A stretch of DNA of 64,000 nucleotides from contig NZ_CP034015.1 of NCBI RefSeq assembly GCF_003855395.1, positions 124,001 through 188,000 on the forward strand. Direction: 5' to 3'. The stretch comes from Shewanella livingstonensis (GTDB lineage: Bacteria; Pseudomonadota; Gammaproteobacteria; Enterobacterales; Shewanellaceae). Shown in pieces: positions 43,742 through 53,508 of this stretch. The stretch's first letter is position 1. Every line of letters starts with the position of its first letter. The position numbers were made by a program, and so were the translations under genes. The notes under the pieces are model-generated. The model worked only from the letters and a program-made list of their open reading frames with translations, made no database searches and was not told the DNA's origin.

Positions 43742-44733
43742 GTATTTTTGACCTGTACGCCGATAAATCTAAACATGAAGACCTTGCAAACATGTTTTCA
43801 TATGCCGCCCAACAACATGAGCATGGTTTAGTCGCTAACTTTTTGGAAAAAGATATCTGGGTTACTGAAATTCTTCGCCTACTATACGACGAAAAGTTAC
43901 TCGGTGACTGCTCGGTAGCATTTAAAGGTGGAACAGCACTCAGTAAATGCTGGGGCGCTATTGAGCGTTTCTCCGAAGATATTGATTTATCGATTCATTG
44001 GGCTGATCTGTCTGGATTGTCAGAAGATGATGAGCTTGCAGCATGGCAAAAGAGCATTCTAAGCAAGAGCCAAAATAAGAAGTTTAGAGATGAACAACAG
44101 AAACGTCTTATGCAGTGGAGCAACGACTTAGTTGAAAAGCTGAATCATCGTCTTGCACAGTACAACATAGAAGGACTGTCTGCCGAGCTTGAACCAGACT
44201 CACATGGTGAAAAAATTGATATCCATTTTCCACGTGTAACCCACAGCGATAATGACTACCAGCTTGATCATATATTATTGGAATTTGGCGGTAGAAACAG
44301 AGGTAAGCCAACTGAAATCATCGATGTTGATTGTTATATGGATAGCATTCCTGATTTCACATCACTAGTATTACCAAAAGCTAGCGTAATGGCATATCAG
44401 AGGGATTTTATTCTCTGGGAGAAATTAACGGCATTACACCAATTTTCAACCCAAGAAAAAGCCCCCAACCCAAATAGACTCGCTCGACATTGGTACGATG
44501 TCGATTGCCTTCTAAATATGGACTTTGCCGATCCCCTCAATACATCAGAAGCCATGCTAGCCGTTATCGAAATGAAAAAGCACCGATGGGCCAGCCCTGG
44601 AGTTGATTACGAAGAGATACTTCAAGGCGAACTAAAACTGATCCCAGAAACTAAAAGATTAGCGGATATTGCACAAGATCATGCCGAGGCCGTAGCTGGC
44701 GGTATGTTTTTTTACCACTCCAGATCTATTTGA
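43738..44733 (+). CDS. AbiEii-family nucleotidyltransferase toxin, C-terminus frameshifted
   Basis: 331 residues in this frame. The nucleotidyltransferase motif is VAFKGGTALSKCWGAIERFSEDIDLSIHW: GG(T/S) core, then D-x-D near residue 85. A long helical C-terminal part follows (DFILWEKLTALHQFS, HWYDVDCLL). AbiEii toxins are neutralised by AbiEi and protect against phages. After GGMFF at a T7 run (44707-44713) the frame shifts; one fewer T would continue as TTPDLFDAIVTRLEATQKR and end at a TAG at 44798-44800, which is the normal family ending. Whether the truncated form is active is unknown. Confidence 0.83.
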   Translation: MSIFDLYADKSKHEDLANMFSYAAQQHEHGLVANFLEKDIWVTEILRLLYDEKLLGDCSVAFKGGTALSKCWGAIERFSEDIDLSIHWADLSGLSEDDELAAWQKSILSKSQNKKFRDEQQKRLMQWSNDLVEKLNHRLAQYNIEGLSAELEPDSHGEKIDIHFPRVTHSDNDYQLDHILLEFGGRNRGKPTEIIDVDCYMDSIPDFTSLVLPKASVMAYQRDFILWEKLTALHQFSTQEKAPNPNRLARHWYDVDCLLNMDFADPLNTSEAMLAVIEMKKHRWASPGVDYEEILQGELKLIPETKRLADIAQDHAEAVAGGMFFYHSRSI

Positions 44734-44827
44734 CGCCATAGTTACACGGCTTGAAGCAACACAAAAAAGATTTAATCGACATATCAAGTCATTGTTGTAG
44801 GAAGCCCACATAGAATTAAAAGCACAA

Positions 44828-45131
44828 CTAACTCAAGAATTGCTCTTCATACTGGCAAACAATTCCATCCGACTCATCTAGCTCATTTCCCAACTCAGCA
44901 TTAAGTTCTGCATTACTCAATCCGTTTCAAAGCTAGCTTATGCTCGGCAGAATTAGATATCTTATTTGCCGTCAAAATTTCCCTAATAACGATACACATA
45001 TCTGAGCTATCTTTGAGAAAAATCGCTTTATCCTCATCTATAACTTCAAAAATATTATCGAACATTGGTCCCTCGCAAGCATTTAAGTCTTGAGTGTCTC
45101 GCTTTACTACCTTACCTTCTAAAGAGTCCAT
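44828..45131 (-). pseudogene. Small hypothetical protein, apparently frameshifted
   Basis: A 72-codon frame from an ATG at 45131 (DSLEGKVVKRDTQDL..., ending KLALKRIE) has no good ribosome site. Just after its stop a second frame continues as LSNAELNAELGNELDESDG to VCQYEEQFLS, ending at 44828. The join within KRI/GLSN suggests one original protein of about 100 residues with a one-base slip. Family unknown; the acidic composition resembles small defence or phage accessory proteins, but that is weak. Confidence 0.4.
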
Positions 45132-45212
45132 CGATTGAAATTAAACAATTATCACAAAAAGATTGTCTTCGTTGAATTCAAATAGTCTTCGTTGCAATTT
45201 CATCTTTACACA

Positions 45213-46394
45213 TTACACAGCCAACCCAGCAGCAACACCAGAGCTCCAAGCCCACTGAAAATTAAAGCCCCCTAACCAACCACTTACGTCCATTACCTCA
45301 CCAATAAAGTACAATCCAGAGACTTTATTAGCTTGCATGGTTTTAGATGATAATTCATTGGTGTCAACGCCGCCTAAAGTGACTTCTGCGGTGCGGTAAC
45401 CTTCGGTGCCATTCATGGTAATAGACCAGTCGTTTAAGTCGTTAGCGAGTTTTTCTCGCTCGCCGTGGCCGAGTTGGTTTAATGCTTTATCGAGTTGAGA
45501 CTCTTCAAATAGGGCTTCAACCAAGCGTTTTGGCAACCACTGACTTAGGGTATTGCGTAGGCTTTGTTTTGGATGATGTTTAAGCGCAAATTCAATTTTA
45601 TCTAACGCGTTTTCACCGGGTAGTAAATTGATAGAAATAGCTTCACCGGGATGCCAGTAATTTGAAATTTGTAACACGGCAGGGCCTGACAAGCCGCGAT
45701 GAGTAAACAATAAGGCTTCACTAAACTGGGTGCCATCTTGTGCCGTGATAGTGGTTGGCACAGCAATACCTGACAATGGCTCAAAGCGGATTTTTTGATC
45801 TGCATGCCAAGTAAAAGGCACTAAGCCAGCGCTGGTCGTTAATACTTTTAAGCCAAATTGCTCAGCAAGCTTATAACCGTAAGGTGTTGCGCCAAGCTTT
45901 GGCATTGATAAGCCACCCGTGGCAATGACTAACGACTCACAACTTAAATCACCGCTTGAGGTGCTTAAATGAAAGCCGCTATCAGTTTTGTTAACCGATA
46001 AAATCTCAGTGCGAAGTGTTACTTTCGCCCCAGCCCATTCGCACTCGGTCATCAACATGGTAACGATGTCTTTAGCGGAGTCATTACAGAATAGTTGTCC
46101 GTGATCGCGTTCATGGTATTCAATACCATGACGCTCAACCAACTCAATAAAATCGCTTGAAGGATAGCGAGCTAATGCAGATTTAACAAAATGCGGATTG
46201 CCACAAATAAACTGCTGGGGCTCAACCTTTTGGTTGGTAAAGTTACAACGTCCGCCACCACTGATAAGAATTTTTTTGCCAGCTTGTTTGGCATTGTCCA
46301 GCACCAATACATCACGACCTCGATAGCCCGCGGTTGCAGCACACATTAATCCTGCCGCGCCGGCGCCGATAATAATTACGTCATGATGTTTCAC
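45213..46394 (-). CDS. NAD(P)/FAD-dependent oxidoreductase of the YhiN/HI0933 family
   Basis: 393 residues from a GTG at 46394 after GGAGT. The FAD-binding Rossmann motif is VIIIGAGAAGLMCAATA, then GKKILISGGGRCNFTN, the family mark, and near the end a second nucleotide-contact region LYFIGEVMDVSGWLGGFNFQ. The reaction is not established; homologues are called aminoacetone oxidase family or BaiN-like. It is transcribed alone after a bidirectional terminator. Confidence 0.9.
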   Translation of the reverse strand: MKHHDVIIIGAGAAGLMCAATAGYRGRDVLVLDNAKQAGKKILISGGGRCNFTNQKVEPQQFICGNPHFVKSALARYPSSDFIELVERHGIEYHERDHGQLFCNDSAKDIVTMLMTECEWAGAKVTLRTEILSVNKTDSGFHLSTSSGDLSCESLVIATGGLSMPKLGATPYGYKLAEQFGLKVLTTSAGLVPFTWHADQKIRFEPLSGIAVPTTITAQDGTQFSEALLFTHRGLSGPAVLQISNYWHPGEAISINLLPGENALDKIEFALKHHPKQSLRNTLSQWLPKRLVEALFEESQLDKALNQLGHGEREKLANDLNDWSITMNGTEGYRTAEVTLGGVDTNELSSKTMQANKVSGLYFIGEVMDVSGWLGGFNFQWAWSSGVAAGLAV

Positions 46395-46452
46395 GTTTTA
46401 CTCCACACTTTAAATGGGTTGTTTTGTATTTAATTGATAAAGATTAAATGCA

Positions 46453-46481
46453 AAAAAGGATGCTATTTTAGCATCCTTTTT
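46453..46481. terminator. Bidirectional terminator between the YhiN-like gene and gpsA
   Basis: AAAAAGGATGCT / AGCATCCTTTTT stem with a five-base loop. On the minus strand it ends the yibN-secB-gpsA region. Confidence 0.85.
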
Positions 46482-46518
46482 GGTATCTACTCACGGTTAA
46501 CTTAGCCGCTCTGTTGCA

Positions 46519-47535
46519 CTATTTTTTCAGTGTTTCAGATTTTTTCTCACGGCTGAGTAACTCTTTCGCTGCTTCAACCGGTGATTTACCTTGGTATAAT
46601 ACTTGGTAAATTTGCTCGGTAATCGGCATTTCTACCCCTAAACGTTTAGCCAAGGTAAACACTTCTTTGGTATTACGGTAACCTTCGACAACTTGTCCGA
46701 TTTCTTCTTGGGCGGTGATCACGTCTTTGCCTTGACCTAAAGCCAAGCCAAATCGACGATTACGCGACTGATTATCGGTACAGGTTAATACCAAGTCACC
46801 TAAACCTGCCATCCCCATAAAGGTTGATGCATCGGCGCCGATAGCTTCACCTAAACGGCTCAGTTCAACTAAACCACGGGTGATGAGTGCGGTGCGTGCA
46901 TTTGCACCAAAGCCAATTCCGTCGGACATACCGGCACCAATGGCAATCACGTTTTTAACCGCGCCGCCTAATTGTATGCCGATAAAGTCGTCATTTGCGT
47001 ATACACGCAAGCGTTTTGGGCTATGAAGCAATTCGACTAAGTCATGGGTAAACTGTGGGCAAGTACCCGCAACTGAAATAGCGGTAGGTAAACCCGCTGC
47101 TAACTCTTTAGCAAACGTAGGGCCAGACAACACTGCGAGTGGATAATGTTCACCTAATTGTTCACGGGCAACATCTTGCAATAAACGACCGGTTTCGGGT
47201 TCTAGCCCTTTGGTCGCCCACACAATCCGCGCATCTTTACGCAACAATGGTTTGGCTTGTTTGAGTACATCACCAAACACATGACTTGGCACAACGACTA
47301 AGATATTTTTGCTTGCCGCGAGTGCTTTGCCTAAATCAGCTTCGATTGCTAAACAATCAGGAAACTGAATACCAGGCAAAAAACGCTCGTTACAGCGACT
47401 GTCAGCTAATATTTGCATGCTTTTAGGATCGTGACCCCAAAGCAATGTCTTATGGCCGTTGCTGGCTAAAGAAATAGCAAGGGCGGTGCCATAAGACCCC
47501 GCCCCTAATACCGTAATTTCGGTAGCGTTATTCAT
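46519..47535 (-). CDS. gpsA: Glycerol-3-phosphate dehydrogenase [NAD(P)+]
   Basis: 338 residues. It reduces dihydroxyacetone phosphate to sn-glycerol-3-phosphate for phospholipid synthesis, in the cytoplasm. The N-terminal nucleotide motif [20 protein letters not shown], the substrate region [19 protein letters not shown] and [21 protein letters not shown] with the catalytic Lys are intact. The start lies three bases after the secB stop, so the two are translationally close, as in E. coli and relatives. Confidence 0.95.
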   Translation of the reverse strand: MNNATEITVLGAGSYGTALAISLASNGHKTLLWGHDPKSMQILADSRCNERFLPGIQFPDCLAIEADLGKALAASKNILVVVPSHVFGDVLKQAKPLLRKDARIVWATKGLEPETGRLLQDVAREQLGEHYPLAVLSGPTFAKELAAGLPTAISVAGTCPQFTHDLVELLHSPKRLRVYANDDFIGIQLGGAVKNVIAIGAGMSDGIGFGANARTALITRGLVELSRLGEAIGADASTFMGMAGLGDLVLTCTDNQSRNRRFGLALGQGKDVITAQEEIGQVVEGYRNTKEVFTLAKRLGVEMPITEQIYQVLYQGKSPVEAAKELLSREKKSETLKK

Positions 47536-47538
47536 AAA

Positions 47539-48012
47539 TTATGCAGTTGCTTCTTCAGTTGCAGCAGCCTGACGCTGTTGAACGTACTGAGCAAATAGAG
47601 CATCAAAATTCACTGGTGCAAGGTTTAACTGTGGGAAAGTACCACGTCCCACTAAGCTACCGACTAATTCACGTGCATATGGGAATAATACGTTAGGGCA
47701 ATATGCACCTAAAGAATGGGCAAGTTGTTGTTCAGTTAAGCCAACAATAGAAAAAATACCCGCTTGCTGAACTTCACATAAAAATGCGGTATCTTCGCCA
47801 TTTTTAGCGGTAACAGTTAACGATAAGATAACTTCAAATGTGTCGTCAGACAGCTTGTTGCTACGAGTATCTAAATCTAACTTTACTTCTGGGTTCCATT
47901 CTTTCTGGAAAACAGCTGGGCTGTTTGGCGTTTCAAAAGACAAATCCTTTGTATAAATACGCTGAATGTTGAACTGTGGTGCTTGTGCTTCGTTGTTTGC
48001 TACTTCAGCCAT
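47539..48012 (-). CDS. secB: Protein-export chaperone SecB
   Basis: 157 residues, the usual length. The tetrameric chaperone keeps preproteins unfolded and hands them to SecA. Family marks: [19 protein letters not shown] near the N-terminus, [13 protein letters not shown] and [20 protein letters not shown] in the middle. ATG follows AGGAAA. It is followed by gpsA. The 200-bp region between it and yibN includes a TGTTAACGC-N10-GCGTTAACA inverted repeat (48170-48197) and no gene. Confidence 0.95.
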   Translation of the reverse strand: MAEVANNEAQAPQFNIQRIYTKDLSFETPNSPAVFQKEWNPEVKLDLDTRSNKLSDDTFEVILSLTVTAKNGEDTAFLCEVQQAGIFSIVGLTEQQLAHSLGAYCPNVLFPYARELVGSLVGRGTFPQLNLAPVNFDALFAQYVQQRQAAATEEATA

Positions 48013-48169
48013 AATTTCCTACCTATCAATGTTATTTAGCTTTTCTGTGAAGCTAATTGTGTTGGGCTTACACACTTAATGTATAAAGAATTAATCTAAC
48101 ATTAGTGCTATCCCGTAAAGTTGATCTAGCTCGAAAAATGATAACGAGCAAAATCTTGATAATAAACAA

Positions 48170-48197
48170 TGTTAACGCATTCCCAAACGCGTTAACA
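48170..48197. repeat. Inverted repeat upstream of secB
   Basis: Perfect nine-base arms TGTTAACGC and GCGTTAACA with a ten-base centre. It could be a regulator site for secB or a hairpin after yibN; nothing in the sequence decides. Confidence 0.5.
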
Positions 48198-48220
48198 CTG
48201 AATACCATTAAGCAACAATA

Positions 48221-48655
48221 TTAACGCTTGCTTTTAACTACTGGTAAGTTTGCACCTTGCCATTCACCCATGCCACCTTTAAGGTTAAACACGTTTTCAA
48301 ATCCTTGTTTCGTAAGAAGTTGAGCTGCTTGGCCTGATGTCATACCTGAGTTACATACTAATATAATGGGGCTAGTTTTGAACTTTTCAAGGCTAGAGAC
48401 TTGATTATTTTTAATTTCTGATAAGGTCACATTAAGCGCATCAACAATATGCCCTTTTTTAAATTCTTCTTTTCCACGTACATCAACCACTTTGGCATCT
48501 TGCTTATTCACCATGAGGGTTAGCTCTTGATGACTGACGTTTTTCACTTTTGATGTACCAGACTTAATGACACTAACAACAAGTGCTACAAACAAGCCGA
48601 CCCACGCTAAACTTAACATAGGGTTCGCTTTAAAAAATTCCATATATTCTTGCAT
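48221..48655 (-). CDS. yibN: Membrane-anchored rhodanese-like protein YibN
   Basis: 144 residues. One N-terminal membrane helix (PMLSLAWVGLFVALVVSVI), then a rhodanese domain with the active-site loop LVCNSGMTSG (Cys nucleophile). It stands in the same place as E. coli yibN, upstream of secB and gpsA and divergent from gpmM; the grxC gene often found between yibN and secB is absent here. Its sulfur-transfer role is not established. Confidence 0.88.
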   Translation of the reverse strand: MQEYMEFFKANPMLSLAWVGLFVALVVSVIKSGTSKVKNVSHQELTLMVNKQDAKVVDVRGKEEFKKGHIVDALNVTLSEIKNNQVSSLEKFKTSPIILVCNSGMTSGQAAQLLTKQGFENVFNLKGGMGEWQGANLPVVKSKR

Positions 48656-48908
48656 AATTACTGATTTCTCTGACGATGACTAAGATGAGATGGCCCCGAG
48701 TATATCGTTTTGCTCGGTAGTTTTCATTAAAGAAACACCGAAAATAAACCCTTTAAGCAGAGTTATTCGTGACTCGCCCCTCGTTATCAGCAGCTTTGGT
48801 TATATCTTCAAACCTATATGCCTTTTGTAGGCTATCGATAAGTAGTAATATTCATACAATTAAAATTTTATAACACTTCTATTTTAACTTTTATAAGGTA
48901 TTTGCATA

Positions 48909-50450
48909 ATGACAAAAAAACGTCCACTCGCATTACTTATCCTTGATGGCTGGGGTCATAGTGAAGACACGCAAGATAACGCGGTTTTTCATGCTAACAC
49001 CCCTGTTTTAGATAAGCTCAATGCACAATACGCACACAGTCTTATCTCAGGTTCAGGTATTGACGTCGGCTTGCCCGATGGTCAAATGGGTAACTCTGAA
49101 GTCGGTCATATCAATATTGGTTCTGGCCGCATTGTGTATCAAGAACTCACTCGTATTAGTAAAGCGATTGCCGACCATGAGTTTGAACAGAACCCAGCGC
49201 TTAGTGATGCAGTAGATAAAGCGATTGCCGCTAACGGTGCAGTACACATAATGGGACTATTGTCTGCCGGTGGTGTGCACAGCCATGAAGAACACATTGA
49301 AGCAATGTGTCGTATGGCCGTTAAACGCGGTGCAACTAAGGTATATTTACACGCCTTTCTAGATGGCCGAGATACACCGCCACGTAGTGCTAAAAATAGC
49401 TTAGTTCACTTTGATGAGCTATTTGCTGAATTAGGTCATGGCCGTACAGCCTCAATTATTGGCCGCTACTTTGCTATGGATCGCGACAATCGTTGGGACC
49501 GTGTATCACAAGCCTACGAATTAATTACTGAAGGTAAAGCCAAGTTCACTTATGGTTCTGCGCCTGAAGCGCTTGACACGGCATATACTCGTGACGAAAA
49601 CGATGAGTTTGTTGCGGCATCGGCGATTGTTGATGCTCAAGGCGAAGCTGTGGAGCTAAATGATAACGATACGCTTATCTTTATGAACTTCCGCGCTGAT
49701 CGTGCTCGTCAAATTACGCGTACCTTTGTGAATCCTGATTTTGATGGTTTTGTACGTAATAAAACACCAAAAATCAACTTTGTGATGCTGACTGACTATG
49801 CAGCAGATATTAATGCTCCGGTAGCCTATCCATCGAGTGATTTAGTTAATACCTTAGGTGAAACCCTGCAAAATCTAAATAAAACTCAGTTGCGCATTTC
49901 AGAAACTGAAAAATATGCTCATGTGACTTTCTTTTTCAATGGTGGCAAGGAAGAGCCATTTGAAGGTGAGGATCGCATTTTAATTCAGTCACCAAAAGTA
50001 GCAACTTATGATTTGCAACCTGAAATGAGCTCAACAGAATTAACCGATAAATTGGTCGCTGCAATTGAGTCGACAAAGTACGATGTGATCATTTGTAATT
50101 ATCCAAATGGTGACATGGTAGGCCATAGCGGTAAATTTGAAGCGGCAGTTAAAGCTTGTGAAGCTGTTGATGCTTGTATCGGTCGTGTTGTAGAAGCCTT
50201 GGCTAAAGTCGATGGCGAATGCTTAATTACTGCCGATCATGGTAACGCAGAGAAAATGACAGATCCGTCTAACGGGCAAGCATTTACTGCGCATACGAGT
50301 AACTTAGTCCCCTTCATTTATGTCGGCCGTGATGCGGTAATAAAAGATGGTGGACGCTTGAGCGATATTGCGCCAACTATGTTAACCTTAATGGGCCAAA
50401 GCATCCCCAAAGAAATGAGTGGACGCTGTATCATTGACCTTAAAGAGTAA
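48909..50450 (+). CDS. gpmM: 2,3-bisphosphoglycerate-independent phosphoglycerate mutase
   Basis: 513 residues, the family's full length. It interconverts 3- and 2-phosphoglycerate in glycolysis, using two Mn2+ ions. Metal and phosphate-binding motifs: LLILDGWGH near the start with the Asp, [16 protein letters not shown] with the nucleophile Ser, DGRDTPPRS, and near the end [11 protein letters not shown] and [13 protein letters not shown] follows AAGG. EnvC begins 11 bases after the stop, so they are probably one transcript, as in E. coli. Confidence 0.95.
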   Translation: MTKKRPLALLILDGWGHSEDTQDNAVFHANTPVLDKLNAQYAHSLISGSGIDVGLPDGQMGNSEVGHINIGSGRIVYQELTRISKAIADHEFEQNPALSDAVDKAIAANGAVHIMGLLSAGGVHSHEEHIEAMCRMAVKRGATKVYLHAFLDGRDTPPRSAKNSLVHFDELFAELGHGRTASIIGRYFAMDRDNRWDRVSQAYELITEGKAKFTYGSAPEALDTAYTRDENDEFVAASAIVDAQGEAVELNDNDTLIFMNFRADRARQITRTFVNPDFDGFVRNKTPKINFVMLTDYAADINAPVAYPSSDLVNTLGETLQNLNKTQLRISETEKYAHVTFFFNGGKEEPFEGEDRILIQSPKVATYDLQPEMSSTELTDKLVAAIESTKYDVIICNYPNGDMVGHSGKFEAAVKACEAVDACIGRVVEALAKVDGECLITADHGNAEKMTDPSNGQAFTAHTSNLVPFIYVGRDAVIKDGGRLSDIAPTMLTLMGQSIPKEMSGRCIIDLKE

Positions 50451-50460
50451 ACATTAACTC

Positions 50461-51594
50461 GTGATAACTCGTTTATTTGTTAAAGCCAGCATTTGTGCTG
50501 GCTTTCTAATCTTTTCATTTACGGCAACTAGTGCTGATTTGTCTTCACGTCAATCGGCTTTGAAGTCTATTCAAGCACAAATCAATCAACAACAAAATTC
50601 TCTCAAAGATACTTCCAAGCAACGTGAGAAGCTCATTTCGTTGCTTAAAAGTGATGAGAAAGCGATTGCAAGGGCCGCTCAAAAAGTCAATCAATCACAA
50701 ACTTCACTCACGACCGTTAATAGCAAACTTCGCGATCTTGATAAGCAACAAGTCGAGCTTGCTGGCCTCAAAAGTAGTCAACAAGAGACGCTGTCAAAAC
50801 AGTTGTCTAGTGCATACCTGGCCGGGAATCATGACTACACAAAAATGATGCTCAATCAACAAAACCCTGCCACCGTTGAGCGCATGCTGGCTTACTATCA
50901 ATTTCTAAATAATGCCCGCATTAAAGCGATTAAGCAGCTAAAGCAAACCAGCATAGACTTAGACAAAGTAAAACAACAGCAAGTTACGGCACAGCAAAAG
51001 CTTAATGTATTGGTAATAGAACAAAAAAAGCAGGCCCTGCAATTAACTAAAGAGCAAGGTCAACGCCAACAAACATTAACTCAATTGCAACGAACGCTAT
51101 CAAGTAAAGGGGCAGAGTTAGAGCAATTGCAAATAGAAGAGGCGAGTTTAAAACGCATCGTACAACAAGCTATGGTTGCCGCCAAAGCCAATCCAACGAT
51201 GGATGGATTAGTCAGCCAGAAAGGCAAATTAAAATGGCCAACGAACGGTAGAATGAGTAACCGTTTTGGTAGCAGCCGCTCAGGTCAAATTGTTTGGAAA
51301 GGTGCTGTACTTGCTGCACCTGAAGGACAAAACATCAATGCTGTTGCATCGGGAAAGGTAATTTATGCCGACTGGTTACGAGGTTTTGGTATGGTGCTAG
51401 TCATTGATCATGGCAAGGGATATATGAGCCTCTATGGTCATGCTCAAACACTACTAAGACAACCTGGCGATATGGTTAAAACAGGTGAGTCTATTGCGCT
51501 TGTAGGTCGCTCTGGTGGACAAAGTGTGCCAGGACTATACTTTGAGATCCGTAATAAAGGTAAAGCTGTCGATCCAGCCTATTATTGTCGTTAA
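50461..51594 (+). CDS. envC: Murein hydrolase activator EnvC
   Basis: 377 residues from a GTG at 50461. Signal peptide (FVKASICAGFLIFSFTATSA), then a long coiled coil (~30-250) and a C-terminal LytM/M23 domain (~265-377; GMVLVIDHGKGYMSLYGHA). The last motif is GLYFEIRNKGK, where zinc peptidases have HxHFE, so the LytM domain is degenerate as in other EnvC proteins that activate AmiA and AmiB rather than cutting peptidoglycan. It acts at the division septum in the periplasm with FtsEX. Confidence 0.92.
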   Translation: MITRLFVKASICAGFLIFSFTATSADLSSRQSALKSIQAQINQQQNSLKDTSKQREKLISLLKSDEKAIARAAQKVNQSQTSLTTVNSKLRDLDKQQVELAGLKSSQQETLSKQLSSAYLAGNHDYTKMMLNQQNPATVERMLAYYQFLNNARIKAIKQLKQTSIDLDKVKQQQVTAQQKLNVLVIEQKKQALQLTKEQGQRQQTLTQLQRTLSSKGAELEQLQIEEASLKRIVQQAMVAAKANPTMDGLVSQKGKLKWPTNGRMSNRFGSSRSGQIVWKGAVLAAPEGQNINAVASGKVIYADWLRGFGMVLVIDHGKGYMSLYGHAQTLLRQPGDMVKTGESIALVGRSGGQSVPGLYFEIRNKGKAVDPAYYCR

Positions 51595-51731
51595 ACTTAA
51601 CTTTAAGGATATGTTATAGATTCTATAATTAATTATCGCGGAGCATAAATACTGGCTAAGACCTTGCCAACTAATAATTTACAAACTAATACCCAGCAAA
51701 GTAATGCTGCCCCGCAGCGATATCAACGGTC

Positions 51732-51779
51732 ATAACTGTATCTATTATTGTGCCTATAACTGTATCGATAATTGTGCCA
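51732..51779. repeat. 24-bp tandem repeat, two copies
   Basis: ATAACTGTATC then NATNATTGTGCC, in two adjacent units at 51732-51755 and 51756-51779, three differences apart. It lies in the 230-bp gap between envC and yibQ. Confidence 0.6.
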
Positions 51780-51824
51780 GTATCATTGAACAATATAATT
51801 CACCCAACTAAATAAGCTAAATTT

Positions 51825-52583
51825 GTGCGCAATCAACTATTAATTCTACTCTGCCTCTGTAGCATTATGCCCGCTACGGCTGCCAAAATAGCCATTATCA
51901 TTGACGATATTGGTTATCGATTAACTGACGAAGCTGCATTGTCATTACCAACAGCTATCACTTTATCGGTATTACCTCACACTCCGTTAGGACAAAAACT
52001 GGCGAACGAAGGTTATAAAAAAGGCCATGAGATAATGTTACACCTACCAATGCAAGCCTTAAATGGCAAAGCATTAGGCCCAGGAGGGTTAACTAATGAC
52101 ATGACTGAGGTGCAAATTAAACAACAATTACAAAGAGCATTCTCTAGTATCCCGTTTGCTAAGGGAGCTAATAATCATATGGGCAGTTTACTGACTCAAA
52201 TGGATGAGCCGATGTTATGGGTAATGCAAAGCTTAAAACAACAGCAGTTGTTTTTTGTTGATAGCTTTACCACTAAATATACCAAAGCCAGCAACAAGGC
52301 GATGCAACTCGGAGTTCCATCTCTTAGAAGAAACATATTTTTAGATAATGACATTAGCAAGCATGCACTTGAAAAGCAGTTCCAGCAGATGATTACACAA
52401 TCGAAACGGCAAGATAAACTGATTGTTATTGCGCATCCTTACCCACAAACTATTCGTTTTTTAAACGCTAATTTAGCCCGCTTAAGTGATAATGGCATCA
52501 CATTAGTACCAACATCTCAATTATTTGATGATATGGATATCGCTGCAGCCACCCAACTTAATCTATCTGCAACACTGAAATAG
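51825..52583 (+). CDS. yibQ: Divergent polysaccharide deacetylase family protein (YibQ)
   Basis: 252 residues from a GTG at 51825. Signal peptide at the start (LLILLCLCSIMPATA), then the divergent polysaccharide-deacetylase domain: IAIIIDDIGYRLTDEAAL with the Asp pair, GHEIMLHLPMQALN and KGANNHMGSLLTQMDEPM. The family is related to carbohydrate esterase 4 but its activity is not established. It is the third of the gpmM-envC-yibQ group, as in E. coli, and its end overlaps the convergent nsrR by 26 bases. Confidence 0.9.
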   Translation: MRNQLLILLCLCSIMPATAAKIAIIIDDIGYRLTDEAALSLPTAITLSVLPHTPLGQKLANEGYKKGHEIMLHLPMQALNGKALGPGGLTNDMTEVQIKQQLQRAFSSIPFAKGANNHMGSLLTQMDEPMLWVMQSLKQQQLFFVDSFTTKYTKASNKAMQLGVPSLRRNIFLDNDISKHALEKQFQQMITQSKRQDKLIVIAHPYPQTIRFLNANLARLSDNGITLVPTSQLFDDMDIAAATQLNLSATLK

Positions 52584-53013
52584 ATAAGTCCGGTAACGTA
52601 GATAAAATCTCAGATTTATTAGCAACAATATCAGCTAGCGTATATTGATCTAGAACCGCCAAGTATGCTGTAACAGCTTGAGCCAAAACCCCTTTTAATT
52701 GGCATATAGGTGTAAAACGGCAGTAAGGTGATTCACAGTCAATAGGTGATAACGTGTTTTCTAAATCACGCACTAATTGACCAATTAATACCTTATCTGC
52801 GACTTTTGCTAATCTAAAGCCACCACTTTTGCCTCTGACCGTTTGCAAATATCCCATTTTACCCAATTGATGAATAATCTTTGCGACATGGTTTGAAGAT
52901 AGCTCAAATACACTCGTCACTTCTGCAATTCGAAATAAACTTTCTCGTTCAGGTTGCACCGCAAGATACATTAAAATGCGGATACCAAAATCTGTATATC
53001 GGGTTAATTGCAT
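52558..53013 (-). CDS. nsrR: Nitric-oxide-sensing Rrf2-type repressor
   Basis: 151 residues. The winged-helix N-terminus starts MQLTRYTDFGIRILMYLA, the NsrR mark, with VFELSSNHVAKIIHQLG as recognition region. Three conserved Cys in CESPYCRFTPIC should hold an iron-sulfur cluster that reacts with nitric oxide. The family represses hmp and other NO detoxification genes. Here the small YkgJ-like gene lies immediately upstream on the same strand. Confidence 0.93.
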   Translation of the reverse strand: MQLTRYTDFGIRILMYLAVQPERESLFRIAEVTSVFELSSNHVAKIIHQLGKMGYLQTVRGKSGGFRLAKVADKVLIGQLVRDLENTLSPIDCESPYCRFTPICQLKGVLAQAVTAYLAVLDQYTLADIVANKSEILSTLPDLSISVLQID

Positions 53014-53048
53014 AGTCTAAAATATCCAAGATGAGTAATAAATGCAGG

Positions 53049-53300
53049 TTAGCATGTTGAAGACTCCAAATCAGTGATCAACCATAAAGCTTGCTCATTT
53101 GTCGTACCGCAAGCATCAATACTTGCACTAAACTCAGCACATACATCGGGACGGTCTGGCAGACCAAATATCATACAAAAATTATCATCATTTAATTGAA
53201 TACAACGCACCCCAGCAGGTTTACCCTTGGGCATGCCTGGTATTACACTGGTAATAGAAGGCGCGATACAGCAGAGCACACAACCCAGACGACAATTCAT
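53049..53300 (-). CDS. YkgJ-family cysteine cluster protein
   Basis: 83 residues. Cys-rich: CRLGCVLCCIAPSI at the start, CIQLNDDNFCMIFGLPDRP and DVCAEFSAS further on, the pattern of the YkgJ zinc- or iron-binding family. Function unknown. It precedes nsrR by 36 bases with no terminator and may be co-transcribed. The gap to the IS element (53301-53508) shows no gene and is probably the native promoter region of the gene now downstream of the IS. Confidence 0.85.
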   Translation of the reverse strand: MNCRLGCVLCCIAPSITSVIPGMPKGKPAGVRCIQLNDDNFCMIFGLPDRPDVCAEFSASIDACGTTNEQALWLITDLESSTC

Positions 53301-53499
53301 AGTCCTACCTACTCAGTAAAACAACACTATAGCGTAAAATCTCATCTCTATAACAACATGTTTAATTACATTATTGATCACTACAATAATTGAAACTGCG
53401 GCCAACCTAAGGCAAGTTACTGTTGATATATTTTTTTTAATTATTTCATTGTCGTATATTAGCTCACATTTTTAGTTTTTATGCATTAAGCCTACAACA

Positions 53500-53508
53500 A
53501 CCATAATG
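53500..53508. repeat. Target-site duplication, left copy
   Basis: ACCATAATG, repeated exactly at 55044-55052 on the far side of the IS element. Confidence 0.9.

Noticed and set aside
48013..48220. A missing grxC gene between yibN and secB as a broken gene
   Set aside because: No glutaredoxin-like fragment (C-P-Y-C) is visible in the gap; absence may be ordinary in this lineage.
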